From assembly GCA_022793815.1 (NCBI GenBank), contig JAAWDP010000005.1, positions 1 through 32,837 of the forward strand: DNA of 32,837 bases, read 5' to 3'. Source of the DNA: Clostridia bacterium. Its GTDB lineage: Bacteria; Bacillota; Clostridia; Christensenellales; Pumilibacteraceae. The notes beneath the pieces are model-generated. The model worked only from the letters and a program-made list of their open reading frames with translations. It was not told the origin of the DNA and made no database searches. Below, in pieces: positions 15,534 to 24,113 of the stretch. How positions within the stretch are numbered: position 1 is the first letter of the stretch; each line of letters opens with the position of its first letter. The position numbers and the translations under genes are program-made.

Positions 15534-16649
15534 TTATTTCAGGTTTTCGGGGTTGAGGCATTCGAGTTCTTTGAGAACGAATCTGCCGTCCTTGCGGATG
15601 AGCTTGCCGTCGAACCAGATTTCGCCGCCGCCGTATTCGGGCGTCATTATGAGCACCAAGTCCCAGTGCACGGCGGATTTATTGCCGTTGTAAGCGTCCT
15701 CGTAGCATGCGCCGGGAGTGAAATGAATGCTTCCCGCAATCTTCTCGTCAAACAGAATGTCGCCCATCGGCGTGGTAACGTAGGGGTTTACGCCGATAGC
15801 AAACTCGCCGACATATCTCGCGCCGGGGTCGGTATCGAACACCGCGTTGCATTTTTCGGTGAAGTTGGAAGTAGCCTCCACTATCTTGCCGTCCTTGAAC
15901 ACGAGGCGGACGTCTTCGTAGCGCGTGCCGTTTTCGATGGACGGCGCGTTGTAGTGAATGACGCCGTTCACGCTTTCACGCACGGGAGCGGTGTAAACCT
16001 CGCCGTCGGGAATGTTCATGTGTCCCGCACATTTAACGGCGCCTATGCCCTTTATGGAGAACGTAAGGTCGGTGTCCTTTGCGACAAGGCGGACTTTGTC
16101 TGTCTTGTCCATGAGCGCTTTGAGGCTGTCCATTGCCTTATCCATTTTGGAATAGTCGAGATTGCATACGTCGAAGTAGAAATCTTCGAACTTTTCGGTG
16201 GACATGCCGGACAGCTGCGCCATGGAAAAGTTGGGATATCTCAAAATCACCCAGCGGGTTTTGCCGACGCGCGTATCGTGATGAACGGTCTGCGCGTATA
16301 TCTTGGAATACATCTCCACTTTTTCGCTCGGCAAATCGGAAAGCTCGTAGGAATTCTTCGTGCCGCGTATTCCGATATAGCACTGCATATCGGTCATTCT
16401 CGCCATTGCGTAGTCGCGCAGCAGCTCGAAGTATTTTTCGTCGGCGCCGGCGCGCACGACGCGTTCTATTTGGGAATCGAACAGCTGGACGAACGGATAG
16501 CCTCCGACCGCATATACTTCCTTTACTATCTCTTCCACAAGTTCGCTTGTGATGTCCGTGGCTTCGACAAGCACTTTTTCGCCTTTTTTAACCGCTATCG
16601 AATAGCGGACGAGGTTTTTCGCAAGTTTGTTTATTCTAGGGTCTTTCAT
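15534..16649 (-). CDS. M29-family aminopeptidase (AmpS/PepS-like)
   Basis: This 371-residue cytoplasmic metallopeptidase removes N-terminal residues from peptides. It follows the M29 layout: an N-terminal domain starting KLAKNLVRYSIAVKKGEKV, and a C-terminal metal domain with NIPDGEVYTAP (Glu ligand), GVIHYNAPS, VGEFAIGVNP (Glu), GSIHFTPGACYED (His and Tyr) and SAVHWDLV (His), ending with GEIWFDGKLIRKDG. These are the residues that bind the paired metals in the family. GGAG lies upstream of ATG 16649 and a consensus-like promoter lies at 16680-16708. It heads a two-gene operon with the ImmA/IrrE-like protein. The length fits the family, slightly shorter than the usual 400-410 residues. Confidence 0.93.
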   Translation of the reverse strand: MKDPRINKLAKNLVRYSIAVKKGEKVLVEATDITSELVEEIVKEVYAVGGYPFVQLFDSQIERVVRAGADEKYFELLRDYAMARMTDMQCYIGIRGTKNSYELSDLPSEKVEMYSKIYAQTVHHDTRVGKTRWVILRYPNFSMAQLSGMSTEKFEDFYFDVCNLDYSKMDKAMDSLKALMDKTDKVRLVAKDTDLTFSIKGIGAVKCAGHMNIPDGEVYTAPVRESVNGVIHYNAPSIENGTRYEDVRLVFKDGKIVEATSNFTEKCNAVFDTDPGARYVGEFAIGVNPYVTTPMGDILFDEKIAGSIHFTPGACYEDAYNGNKSAVHWDLVLIMTPEYGGGEIWFDGKLIRKDGRFVLKELECLNPENLK

Positions 16650-16679
16650 GATAAACTCTCCTTTATTCTTTCTGATTAC

Positions 16680-16708
16680 ATTATAAAACGATAAACAAAA
16701 AAAGTCAA
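16680..16708 (-). promoter_or_regulatory. Sigma-A promoter of the M29 peptidase operon
   Basis: On the minus strand TTGACT (16708-16703), 17 bases, TATAAT (16685-16680). It is divergent from the fba promoter about 20 bases away. Confidence 0.88.
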
Positions 16709-16727
16709 TAATTATGCCGTCAAATAG

Positions 16728-16756
16728 TAGTCAAAGCGGGTTTTTTATTGTATAAT
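16728..16756 (+). promoter_or_regulatory. Promoter of fba
   Basis: TAGTCA (16728-16733), 17 bases, TATAAT (16751-16756). The -35 box is weak and the -10 perfect. The leader to ATG 16788 is about 25 bases. Confidence 0.7.
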
Positions 16757-16787
16757 ATATACGATAATTTTATCGGAGGTTATTTTT

Positions 16788-17717
16788 ATGCCATTGGTTA
16801 CAACTAAGGAGATGTTCGCAAAAGCCTATGAAGGCGGATATGCTATCGGCGCGTTCAACGTCAATAACATGGAAATGATACAGGGTATCGTAGAGGCGGG
16901 CAAAGAAGAACGTGCGCCGCTGATACTTCAAGTTTCTTCGGGCGCGAGAAAGTACGCAAACCCGCGTTACCTTAAAAAACTCGTCGAAGCCGCCGTCGAA
17001 GATTCGGGTCTTCCCATTGCTTTGCATCTCGACCACGGCGATACGTTCGAACTGTGCAAGAGCGCGGTCGACGACGGTTTCACTTCCGTCATGATTGACG
17101 CGTCGCATCACTCGTTCGAAGAAAACATCAAGCTCACGTCCCAGGTCGTCAAATACGCTCACGACAAAGGCGTTGTCGTCGAGGCGGAACTCGGTCGTCT
17201 TGCCGGCGTAGAGGACGACGTGAACGTGTCTGCGGAAAACGCAAGCTATACAGACCCTTCCCAAGTTCAGGAATTCGTGGAGAGAACGGGCGTTGATTCG
17301 CTCGCCATTGCGATTGGCACGTCGCACGGCGCGTTCAAGTTCAAAGGCGACGCCAAACTTCGTTTCGATATTTTGGAAGAAGTGGCAAAGCGTTTGCCCA
17401 AGTTCCCCATCGTGCTTCACGGCGCAAGCAGCGTTATCCCCGAATACGTGGAAATAATACAGAAGAACGGCGGCTCGATGCCCGGTGCGAAAGGCGTACC
17501 CGAAGAAATGCTGAGAAAAGCGGCTACCATGGCTGTTTGCAAAATCAACATCGACTCCGACCTCCGTCTTGCGTTCACGGCGGCAATCAGAAAGCACATG
17601 AACGAGAACCCGTCGCATTTCGACCCCAGACAGTACCTCACCCCTGCGCGCGCGCTTATCAAAGAAGCCGTCAAGCACAAGCTTGTGAACGTGCTGGGCT
17701 GCAACGGCAAAGCGTAA
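16788..17717 (+). CDS. fba: Class II fructose-1,6-bisphosphate aldolase
   Basis: This 309-residue zinc enzyme interconverts fructose 1,6-bisphosphate with glyceraldehyde 3-phosphate and dihydroxyacetone phosphate. The catalytic Asp82 and zinc ligand His83 lie in ALHLDHGDTFE. Glu134 lies in VEAELGRLAG, His180 in GTSHGAF, His211 in VLHGASS, and the phosphate-site KINIDSD motif follows. The sequence is closest to the class IIB bacterial group typical of Firmicutes. ATG 16788 follows CGGAGG. It is monocistronic, ended by a strong hairpin. Its closeness to gap (about 2 kb) groups two glycolytic genes, although they are on opposite strands. Confidence 0.97.
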   Translation: MPLVTTKEMFAKAYEGGYAIGAFNVNNMEMIQGIVEAGKEERAPLILQVSSGARKYANPRYLKKLVEAAVEDSGLPIALHLDHGDTFELCKSAVDDGFTSVMIDASHHSFEENIKLTSQVVKYAHDKGVVVEAELGRLAGVEDDVNVSAENASYTDPSQVQEFVERTGVDSLAIAIGTSHGAFKFKGDAKLRFDILEEVAKRLPKFPIVLHGASSVIPEYVEIIQKNGGSMPGAKGVPEEMLRKAATMAVCKINIDSDLRLAFTAAIRKHMNENPSHFDPRQYLTPARALIKEAVKHKLVNVLGCNGKA

Positions 17718-17740
17718 ATACTGTTACGATAAAATAACGC

Positions 17741-17771
17741 AAGCGCTCGCAAAAAATGCGAGCGCTTTTTT
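17741..17771 (+). terminator. Terminator of fba, also downstream of the RHS unit
   Basis: AAGCGCTCGCA (17741-17751) pairs perfectly with TGCGAGCGCTT (17757-17767), followed by T through 17771. The minus-strand gene ending at 17805 points into it, so it may act both ways. Confidence 0.92.
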
Positions 17772-17804
17772 ATTTGCGTTAAGCACATTTATCATTGTAT
17801 GGAT

Positions 17805-18311
17805 TTAAAGCAAAACATGGAGTTTGCGATATTTTTTAAACGCGCGTTTGATTGCACGGTCGTTGCAAGATTCATCATTGTCGCGCAAAACCTTTTTTAT
17901 TTTTATAACGACATAACTTTCATTGTTTACTGCTTCGGGGTATTGTTCGATAAGATACTCGACCATTTCGTACAAGGTTTTTTGGAACTTTCGATATGAA
18001 TATATTTGAGAGCCTCTAAGGAAAAGCAATGTAACAAAGTAATTCGCAATTGCCAACACGGCAACCGTAGCAACGGCATAGTCTATATCTACTGCGCACC
18101 AAACCACTATAAATACAACAATATCGCTTATGAGTCCGCTTATTGAGAAAGCTTGCATCCATATAGTCGGAATGAAATAAAGTTTATCTTTAATCTTTAT
18201 ACTTCCGAATTCGGATAAATAAACAGGACCTATTCTTGCTTTGAAATAACTAAGACCGAAACATTCCAGCGCAAATGTCAATAAAACAAAATATAATACA
18301 AAATAAATCAT
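17805..18311 (-). CDS. Multi-pass membrane protein, candidate immunity factor for the RHS tip
   Basis: This 168-residue protein has hydrophobic segments at about residues 1-21, 47-72 and 76-98, then a long basic, Lys/Arg/Tyr-rich cytoplasmic tail (100-168). I do not recognise the family. ATG 18311 lies 10 bases after the stop of the giant RHS gene, with TAAGG formed partly by that stop as a weak ribosome binding site, so it is co-transcribed and probably coupled. It is as AT-rich as the RHS tip and unlike the RHS core: the row starting at 18181 has 18 G or C of 60. A small gene directly after a polymorphic toxin tip is usually its immunity gene; that role is inference from position. Confidence 0.65.
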   Translation of the reverse strand: MIYFVLYFVLLTFALECFGLSYFKARIGPVYLSEFGSIKIKDKLYFIPTIWMQAFSISGLISDIVVFIVVWCAVDIDYAVATVAVLAIANYFVTLLFLRGSQIYSYRKFQKTLYEMVEYLIEQYPEAVNNESYVVIKIKKVLRDNDESCNDRAIKRAFKKYRKLHVLL

Positions 18312-18321
18312 TAAAAAAACC

Positions 18322-21300
18322 TTATGAAATTAATTTTTTAATCAAGTCAGCTAAAGCTCCGAACGCACTTGTTCCAGTTTGAATTATAGCCGACACTACC
18401 ATTTTGTCAAAATTATAACCAATGACAGCATTAGAAAATAGTAAAGCAGAAGTCTGTCTTGCCAATTGCGTAGCACTTCTGTCTGCAACAGACACTCCAA
18501 AATCCAAAAATGCTTGACTGCCCGTTGTATACCCGTTATTTATGAAATCAGTCATATTATTCTTAGAAGTCAAACCTCCTATCGCACCGAACAGACCTGA
18601 AATACCAGCCTTTACCCAATTAACCTCATTCCAATCACCGCCCGAACTTATCAAATCTCCGCCGACGCTTCCGACTAAACTGATTGTACCGTTTAATATT
18701 ACCGTTCCAACTGCTCCTATACCGGAACCGCCGACAGCCCCCGTTAATCCCCCTATCGCCGTATCGAGCGCCACTTGTCCCCAATTTATATTATCCCAGC
18801 CTTTTGTTACTCCCTGGCTTACTACGCTTGTTCCGAATCCGACTGCAATTCCGATTGCCGTACTTATCAAAAACAGCGAAAGCAAGAACGTTCCCGAAGG
18901 GTCGGTGTTCATGACGGGGTTGTTGAGGCAGTAGGCGTAGAGGTTGAGCCCGTTTATTGTGTCGGGCGCGAGGTACTCTATCATGTCGAGATTGACGAAG
19001 CGCCCCGTTTCGCTGTCGTAGTAGCGTGTTTGCAGGTAGTACAGACTCATGTCTGCGTCGTAATAGTAGCCGCGGTAGCGTATCGGGTTTATGTTGCCTA
19101 TAAAGTCCGCGTCGGTGTTCTCCGTCAAATTCGGATTATAAACCGTACAGTTGCCCCAGGCGTCGTAAGAATACAGTGCGACATTCAATCCCGTTGCGAC
19201 ATCACAAATTCCCACTATATCACCTTGCCCGCTTTTTGAGTACAGATAGATTTTCGAATCTTTTTCAAAACCTATAATGCCCGTATGCGCATAAAGAAAT
19301 TTAAGCGTATAGGTTTCGTTTTCCTTTCGGTAATCCTCATAGGCAAGCCGCCCGCCGATATAACCGTACTTCGTGACTGCACCGTCCGCACCGGCCTTCT
19401 CGCGGCGCAGTCCGTCGCAATCGTAGCGCATGGAATACTTTATGCCGTTATGCGTGAAACTTTGAAGCAGTCTGCCGCGCGTCCAGGTCATGGCTTCGTT
19501 CTTATACAGCGTAGGATTGCCGCAGGCGTCATACTCGAACGCCTTGCCGTCGTAACTTATAAGACGGTCTTTATTGCGGGTATCATAGACGTAAACGTAT
19601 TCTTTAATTGGCGGACCGAGCGCATCATCCGTTGCAAACGAATACAGACACTTGGAAAGTATATTGCCGTTTGTATCGTAAGAATATGTCTTTGTACCGA
19701 ATCTCGGGCTTTTCTCACGGACAAGACGATTAAGCTCGTCATACTTGTAATAGTCCGTATTGAAATACACTTTTATTGCGGATTCGCCTGTCAGACGTTC
19801 ATCGCATTGCGTTACGTTCCCATTACAGTCATAAGCGTATTGGTCCACCACCCAGTCATACCATTCGGTCGAACCCGTGTCTCCGGTAAACAATCGGGAA
19901 TAGCGATGCGTTTTCACGCGGTAAGTCGTACCGTCGCCGTAGTTCTTGCTGCGCGGAACATAATTCTTTCTTACATGGAAGCCGAACCCGTCTGTAAGGG
20001 TTTTTGTTTCTTCCGGTCTGCCGAGGTCGTCCCGCTGCGTACTTACCTCTATCGAAAAGTCCGATAATTCGACTTGTGTCTTTTCCACTTCTTCGCACTG
20101 CTTTTGACTGCCTTTTCGGTATGTGTACGACATTTTCGGCATCGGCGAATCGTACCGCGACGGCGTTATCCAAGCATCGGTTTCGCTTGCGACCGTGCCG
20201 TCGTTGTTGTATGTATACGCCGCCGATGTTTTTTCGCCGCCCTCGTTTTCTTCCGTCGCCGACGACACTTCGCCCAAAACAGTATACGCATATTTCACCG
20301 TCCGTGCATAGTCACCGTCCGTTATCTTATAAAGTTTGCTTGTCGAGTTTACATCTAAATTCTCAGACAGCGGGTCGTTCGCCGCGTAAGCCGTTTCGGG
20401 ATTGTTCGCATAGAAATACGACGCTTTACCCGATTTGACGGTATTGCCGTATTTGTTCTTTACCTCATTTAAGACGTAGCCGTTTGCATAGTTAGCGGTC
20501 GAACTGTTTTTGCTGTCTGTGTACGTGTAAGTTTTGTTCATGTACGGCGCATCGGCTATTTTGACAGACGATAGTTTATTGTTCGAGTCATATCCGAATT
20601 TATACGGCGTTCCGCCGCTGACCTCGCTCACTTTGGCTTGTACGTAGTCTATCTCGTTCTTATTCTCGACCGTCGCCGTCGCACTGACTTTTTTCAATCG
20701 GGTGCCGAAAGAGTCGTATGAATATTTTTTTATGCAACCGTTGGGCAACGTAACGGTATTTTCGAGTCCGAGCGAATTGTATGTAAATTTTGTTTCATCG
20801 GCATTCGATTCCGAATAATCTGTAACGGAAACGCAATAGCCGCCCGCATAGCTTTTTTTCGTCACGGTATTCAATGTTGCACGTGAAAGCGACTTACGCT
20901 TAGAAAACGTATTGCATCCGTCTTCGTCATATTCGAAATCGGTTGCTTCTTTATCGTCTTCGCCGTAAATAGGAGAATTTACGGTGTTATAATATGTCTT
21001 GCGCGTATATGCGTAGCCCTCGTCGGACGCGGGACGGAAAACAGATGTTATCAACATATAGGCGTCATACTTGAAATTCGAAGCGAAACGCGAACTATCA
21101 TGCGTAAAAGTATTGAACGCTTTGCCCGATTTATTCAAAACGACAACGGTAAAAAGAGTATCGGAAAATCGAATGGTTTTTTTACTTGCGAATTTTATCT
21201 CGGGGTCGCCCGATTCATTTTTAAACTCGCGCATTCCGTTGTAAAACATATTCCAGCCATGTTTGTCTTTTGTAAAATACGCGCGCTCATCGGCAACATA

Positions 21301-23178
21301 ATCTTCGGCTTTAAGCACAATAGAGCTGCTACCGACAGAAACACATTCGCCCACTATATATAAACCGTCCGCGATTTTACCGTTGCCCGTATCCTTATCC
21401 GAACACAGTATTTCGGCAGTCCCGTCGGGCTTTGTGACTGTAACATCGCTTACGAGTATACGGTAAGCCGAACAATCGGCAGTAAATTTGACGCCGAGCG
21501 TACTGCCTGCCGACGCAAAGCCGAATCCGTGAACAAATGCAGCTTTTACCTGCGTCCGAGCAATATTCGGGTCGAACTTTATTCTTCCGTAATTATTTCC
21601 GTTTTCGTCCGTTATTTCGAGCGAAAGCTCTTCCCTGTCGTATTGCTCATAGTAACCATTGTTGTTTCCCAATACCGTTACGCGCGCGGACACGACGCAG
21701 ACGCCGCCTTCCGTCAGCGCGGGAACGGATACGAAACCGCTCTGCTTAACTTGCGGAGAAGCAGGCACGGTTTTTTCCATAACGAAATTTTCCGAACCCG
21801 CAAACGTAAAGGTAGCATATTTTTCCACGTCGACAAGCGAACCCGAATATCTTTCGCACGCTTTTTCGGAAACGAAGTTGCAGCCGACAAGCGAATCGCC
21901 GACGACCTCGTAAGACGCCGAGAATTTACAATCGCTGTCGAACAAATAACGGAAGCAAACATTTTTATTGTTTTTCACCGAAGTGCAAAAACAGTCATAA
22001 GTTAAATATTTCGTTTCGCAAGCGGACGAAGAAAATACGCTTGCCACACGACCGATTGAATCGTATTCGATTTCCAGAACGTCGTCATTTGCAGCGGTTA
22101 TTTTTTCGATTCTCCCCGTGCATTCGTTGATTATAAAGTAATTATGTTCGCCGTTATCAATGACCCAAAAATTTTCGTAGCCTTTGGCTATGGTATAGGT
22201 TGCTCCACCGACATAAGTCACTATCGTAAATGCATCGTCATACATAAATTCGACCTCTCGTCCGAGGGCGTCCGTTATATGCATTATTTTATTGCTGTCG
22301 CCTATGTAAGTTACGGTGGATTCTATCGTTTTATATTCCGAAAGCTTTTTCGTTTTTTTGACTAGTCTGCCGAGTGAATCGAAATACGACGAATACACAT
22401 AACCGTCGGTTATTTCAAAACCGCCGTCCGACTGTTTTTTCATCACTAATCCCGTACCGATGGCATCGACAAAAAAATCAGGCAAATTATTCGACGGCAC
22501 AAACGCATGTTTAAAGCGCGAGGAATCCGTATAAATGTATGTATTTCTCAAATAAGGTTTGACTGTTTCGTGATATGAAGTGTAGCAACCATTCGGCAAT
22601 CCTGTTTCTTCGTATTGCAGCGGCGAAACAAAATCGTACAATATTGAAAGAGAAATAGGCAGCATTGAGCCGCTAACATCTATAAGACTTGCGTTCAACC
22701 GCGGCAAGCCGCTCAATGCATCCACGGAAAACGATATATCGCCCGCTCCGAATCCGACTTCGATTTGACCCTGTTCGAATGTACCGGAGGGCAGATATTC
22801 GATAATTATCGATGCTTGACTTTCGAAAGTTCTCGACTCCAATTCACCGTCCGCCGCCTGTATGCAACATACGACTTTTCCGTCTGTTCCATACTGTAAA
22901 CAGCTTAATGCGATATATTCGTGTTCGTTGTATACTACTCCCGAAATAACATCACCGTTTTTTATCTCGCAGACAGCCGCGCCATAGTTACGGTTTTTCA
23001 GAGTCGCTCTCAAAATCAATCCAAGCTGCAAAAAACGTGACGCGTCAAATGAAAAATATATTTTTTTCATGCTGTCGTCCGAAAGCTTGTACTGCGGTTC
23101 ATTCTCGATAATATAGCCCGACGACTCCTCTCCCCACATTTTTACGTCGGTGATTTCCTCTTGTATTGTGTTTTCCAT
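18322..23178 (-). CDS. RHS/YD-repeat protein with polymorphic C-terminal tip
   Basis: This 1618-residue protein starts at ATG 23178 behind GGAGGTGA and a fully consensus promoter. An N-terminal beta-rich part (1-230) precedes a long series of YD repeats (about 230-1380, for example FDSLGRLV, YDELNRLV, YDTNGNIL), the material of the RHS shell that encloses a toxic cargo. The hyperconserved core ends around 1380-1429 with YYLQTRYYDSETGRF and NTDPSG. The last 190 residues are a hydrophobic, Gly-rich tip with no nuclease motif that I can see. No signal peptide, wall-binding repeat or LXG domain is evident, so the export route is unclear. The tip is visibly AT-rich. It probably serves contact-dependent competition; this is inference from the family. 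Confidence 0.92.
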   Translation of the reverse strand: MENTIQEEITDVKMWGEESSGYIIENEPQYKLSDDSMKKIYFSFDASRFLQLGLILRATLKNRNYGAAVCEIKNGDVISGVVYNEHEYIALSCLQYGTDGKVVCCIQAADGELESRTFESQASIIIEYLPSGTFEQGQIEVGFGAGDISFSVDALSGLPRLNASLIDVSGSMLPISLSILYDFVSPLQYEETGLPNGCYTSYHETVKPYLRNTYIYTDSSRFKHAFVPSNNLPDFFVDAIGTGLVMKKQSDGGFEITDGYVYSSYFDSLGRLVKKTKKLSEYKTIESTVTYIGDSNKIMHITDALGREVEFMYDDAFTIVTYVGGATYTIAKGYENFWVIDNGEHNYFIINECTGRIEKITAANDDVLEIEYDSIGRVASVFSSSACETKYLTYDCFCTSVKNNKNVCFRYLFDSDCKFSASYEVVGDSLVGCNFVSEKACERYSGSLVDVEKYATFTFAGSENFVMEKTVPASPQVKQSGFVSVPALTEGGVCVVSARVTVLGNNNGYYEQYDREELSLEITDENGNNYGRIKFDPNIARTQVKAAFVHGFGFASAGSTLGVKFTADCSAYRILVSDVTVTKPDGTAEILCSDKDTGNGKIADGLYIVGECVSVGSSSIVLKAEDYVADERAYFTKDKHGWNMFYNGMREFKNESGDPEIKFASKKTIRFSDTLFTVVVLNKSGKAFNTFTHDSSRFASNFKYDAYMLITSVFRPASDEGYAYTRKTYYNTVNSPIYGEDDKEATDFEYDEDGCNTFSKRKSLSRATLNTVTKKSYAGGYCVSVTDYSESNADETKFTYNSLGLENTVTLPNGCIKKYSYDSFGTRLKKVSATATVENKNEIDYVQAKVSEVSGGTPYKFGYDSNNKLSSVKIADAPYMNKTYTYTDSKNSSTANYANGYVLNEVKNKYGNTVKSGKASYFYANNPETAYAANDPLSENLDVNSTSKLYKITDGDYARTVKYAYTVLGEVSSATEENEGGEKTSAAYTYNNDGTVASETDAWITPSRYDSPMPKMSYTYRKGSQKQCEEVEKTQVELSDFSIEVSTQRDDLGRPEETKTLTDGFGFHVRKNYVPRSKNYGDGTTYRVKTHRYSRLFTGDTGSTEWYDWVVDQYAYDCNGNVTQCDERLTGESAIKVYFNTDYYKYDELNRLVREKSPRFGTKTYSYDTNGNILSKCLYSFATDDALGPPIKEYVYVYDTRNKDRLISYDGKAFEYDACGNPTLYKNEAMTWTRGRLLQSFTHNGIKYSMRYDCDGLRREKAGADGAVTKYGYIGGRLAYEDYRKENETYTLKFLYAHTGIIGFEKDSKIYLYSKSGQGDIVGICDVATGLNVALYSYDAWGNCTVYNPNLTENTDADFIGNINPIRYRGYYYDADMSLYYLQTRYYDSETGRFVNLDMIEYLAPDTINGLNLYAYCLNNPVMNTDPSGTFLLSLFLISTAIGIAVGFGTSVVSQGVTKGWDNINWGQVALDTAIGGLTGAVGGSGIGAVGTVILNGTISLVGSVGGDLISSGGDWNEVNWVKAGISGLFGAIGGLTSKNNMTDFINNGYTTGSQAFLDFGVSVADRSATQLARQTSALLFSNAVIGYNFDKMVVSAIIQTGTSAFGALADLIKKLIS
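18325..18891 (-). other. Variable tip of the RHS protein, AT-rich and Gly-zipper-like
   Basis: This is the coding region after the NTDPSG motif (18892-18903), residues about 1430-1618. It contains two or three hydrophobic stretches with Gly spacing (GGLTGAVGGSGIGAVG, GISGLFGAIGGL) and an amphipathic end. Its AT content and its pairing with the downstream membrane gene fit a transferable tip/immunity cassette. The first half resembles a common RHS pre-toxin linker, so the active part may be only the last 80 residues or so. Confidence 0.6.
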
Positions 23179-23206
23179 TGTTCTTCACCTCCGATTTTTC
23201 ACTTCT

Positions 23207-23235
23207 ATTATAACATGAAAAACATTTTTTGTCAA
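23207..23235 (-). promoter_or_regulatory. Consensus sigma-A promoter of the RHS gene
   Basis: On the minus strand TTGACA (23235-23230), 17 bases, TATAAT (23212-23207) with an extended -10 TG. Both boxes are perfect, suggesting high basal strength. The leader to ATG 23178 is about 22 bases. Confidence 0.92.
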
Positions 23236-23242
23236 TAATATA

Positions 23243-23273
23243 AAAATCTCCGCATGCGCATTGCGGAGATTTT
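23243..23273 (-). terminator. Terminator of bioY
   Basis: On the minus strand AAAATCTCCGCA pairs perfectly with TGCGGAGATTTT, followed by TTA. It ends only seven bases before the -35 box of the RHS promoter. Confidence 0.9.
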
Positions 23274-23285
23274 CGGCTGCGTTTG

Positions 23286-23933
23286 TCAGACCCTTTTCTT
23301 TTGCCCGTAACGGCTGTTCACCGTAGGGTCGGGCTGTTTCGGGTTTGGCGGCAGAGGCATGCCGTTATCCTTTATGTTTTCTTTATTGATACTGCCTATC
23401 ATGGTTTTGACCTTGGGATAGATAAGAGAGGCTATGAGCAGCGCCACGGCTTGCACGGCGAACGACAGCGGAAGATACAGCAATGTACCCGCTGCCGCGG
23501 CAAACGAAAAGCCGCGCGCGGTCATGAAAATAATCAATTGATACGCTCCGCCGAACACGTAAATCACGGCGAGCCCTATTATGCCGCAAACGAACATCGT
23601 CGGAAATTTGAGCGTTTTAAAGCGTCTGAGGGTTATGCCCGTGACGTAAGCGCCGCCTATCATGCCTATCAGATAGCCGAGAGTGGGCTCGAAAATATAG
23701 GTATAGCCGCCGCCGTAAGCGAACACGGGCAAGCCTATCATGCCGAGAATAAAGTACAGCAGCTGTGCCGCCGCACCGTCGAACGCGCCGATTATTATGC
23801 CGCCGAGTACGGCGAAAAACGCTTGCAGCGTTATGGGCAGCGGCTCGATATTATACCTTACAAGCGCGCCTATGACCGTGAGCATGGCGAAGTAGCTTAT
23901 CCGTATAAAACGCTTTAACAGTTCGTTTTTCAT
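23286..23933 (-). CDS. bioY: BioY biotin transporter S component, probable leaderless mRNA
   Basis: This 215-residue membrane protein has six hydrophobic segments and the BioY signature regions: PITLQAFFAVLGGIIIG near residue 33, LGMIGLPVFA, and GGGYTYIFEPTLGYLIG near 74-90. It captures biotin and works with the shared ECF energizing module (EcfA, EcfA', EcfT), which is not encoded here. The C-terminal 35 residues are polar and Lys/Pro-rich, longer than usual. ATG 23933 gives the typical N-terminus but has no ribosome binding site. The -10 box TACAAT ends seven bases before it, so the transcript is probably leaderless. No BirA site is obvious. Confidence 0.93.
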   Translation of the reverse strand: MKNELLKRFIRISYFAMLTVIGALVRYNIEPLPITLQAFFAVLGGIIIGAFDGAAAQLLYFILGMIGLPVFAYGGGYTYIFEPTLGYLIGMIGGAYVTGITLRRFKTLKFPTMFVCGIIGLAVIYVFGGAYQLIIFMTARGFSFAAAAGTLLYLPLSFAVQAVALLIASLIYPKVKTMIGSINKENIKDNGMPLPPNPKQPDPTVNSRYGQKKRV

Positions 23934-23939
23934 TGTTTA

Positions 23940-23968
23940 ATTGTAGCACAAGCGCAAAAAAAAAGCAA
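23940..23968 (-). promoter_or_regulatory. Promoter of bioY (leaderless)
   Basis: On the minus strand TTGCTT (23968-23963), 17 bases, TACAAT (23945-23940) with an extended -10 TG. Six bases separate it from ATG 23933. Confidence 0.7.
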
Positions 23969-24052
23969 GGACTATTTTGTCGAAAAAAGTCCCTGCTTGT
24001 GAAACATTCGGAACCGCGTGAAAAATTATTTTGCGAAAATCGTATAAAAATG

Positions 24053-24082
24053 TTGATTTAAAGTCTTGATTTGTGCTATAAT
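24053..24082 (+). promoter_or_regulatory. Promoter of the DUF4364 gene
   Basis: TTGATT (24053-24058), 18 bases, TATAAT (24077-24082) with an extended -10 TG. The leader to GTG 24114 is about 25 bases. Confidence 0.8.
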
Positions 24083-24113
24083 TAGTAGACATTATCATGG
24101 AGGGTTGTCGCCG

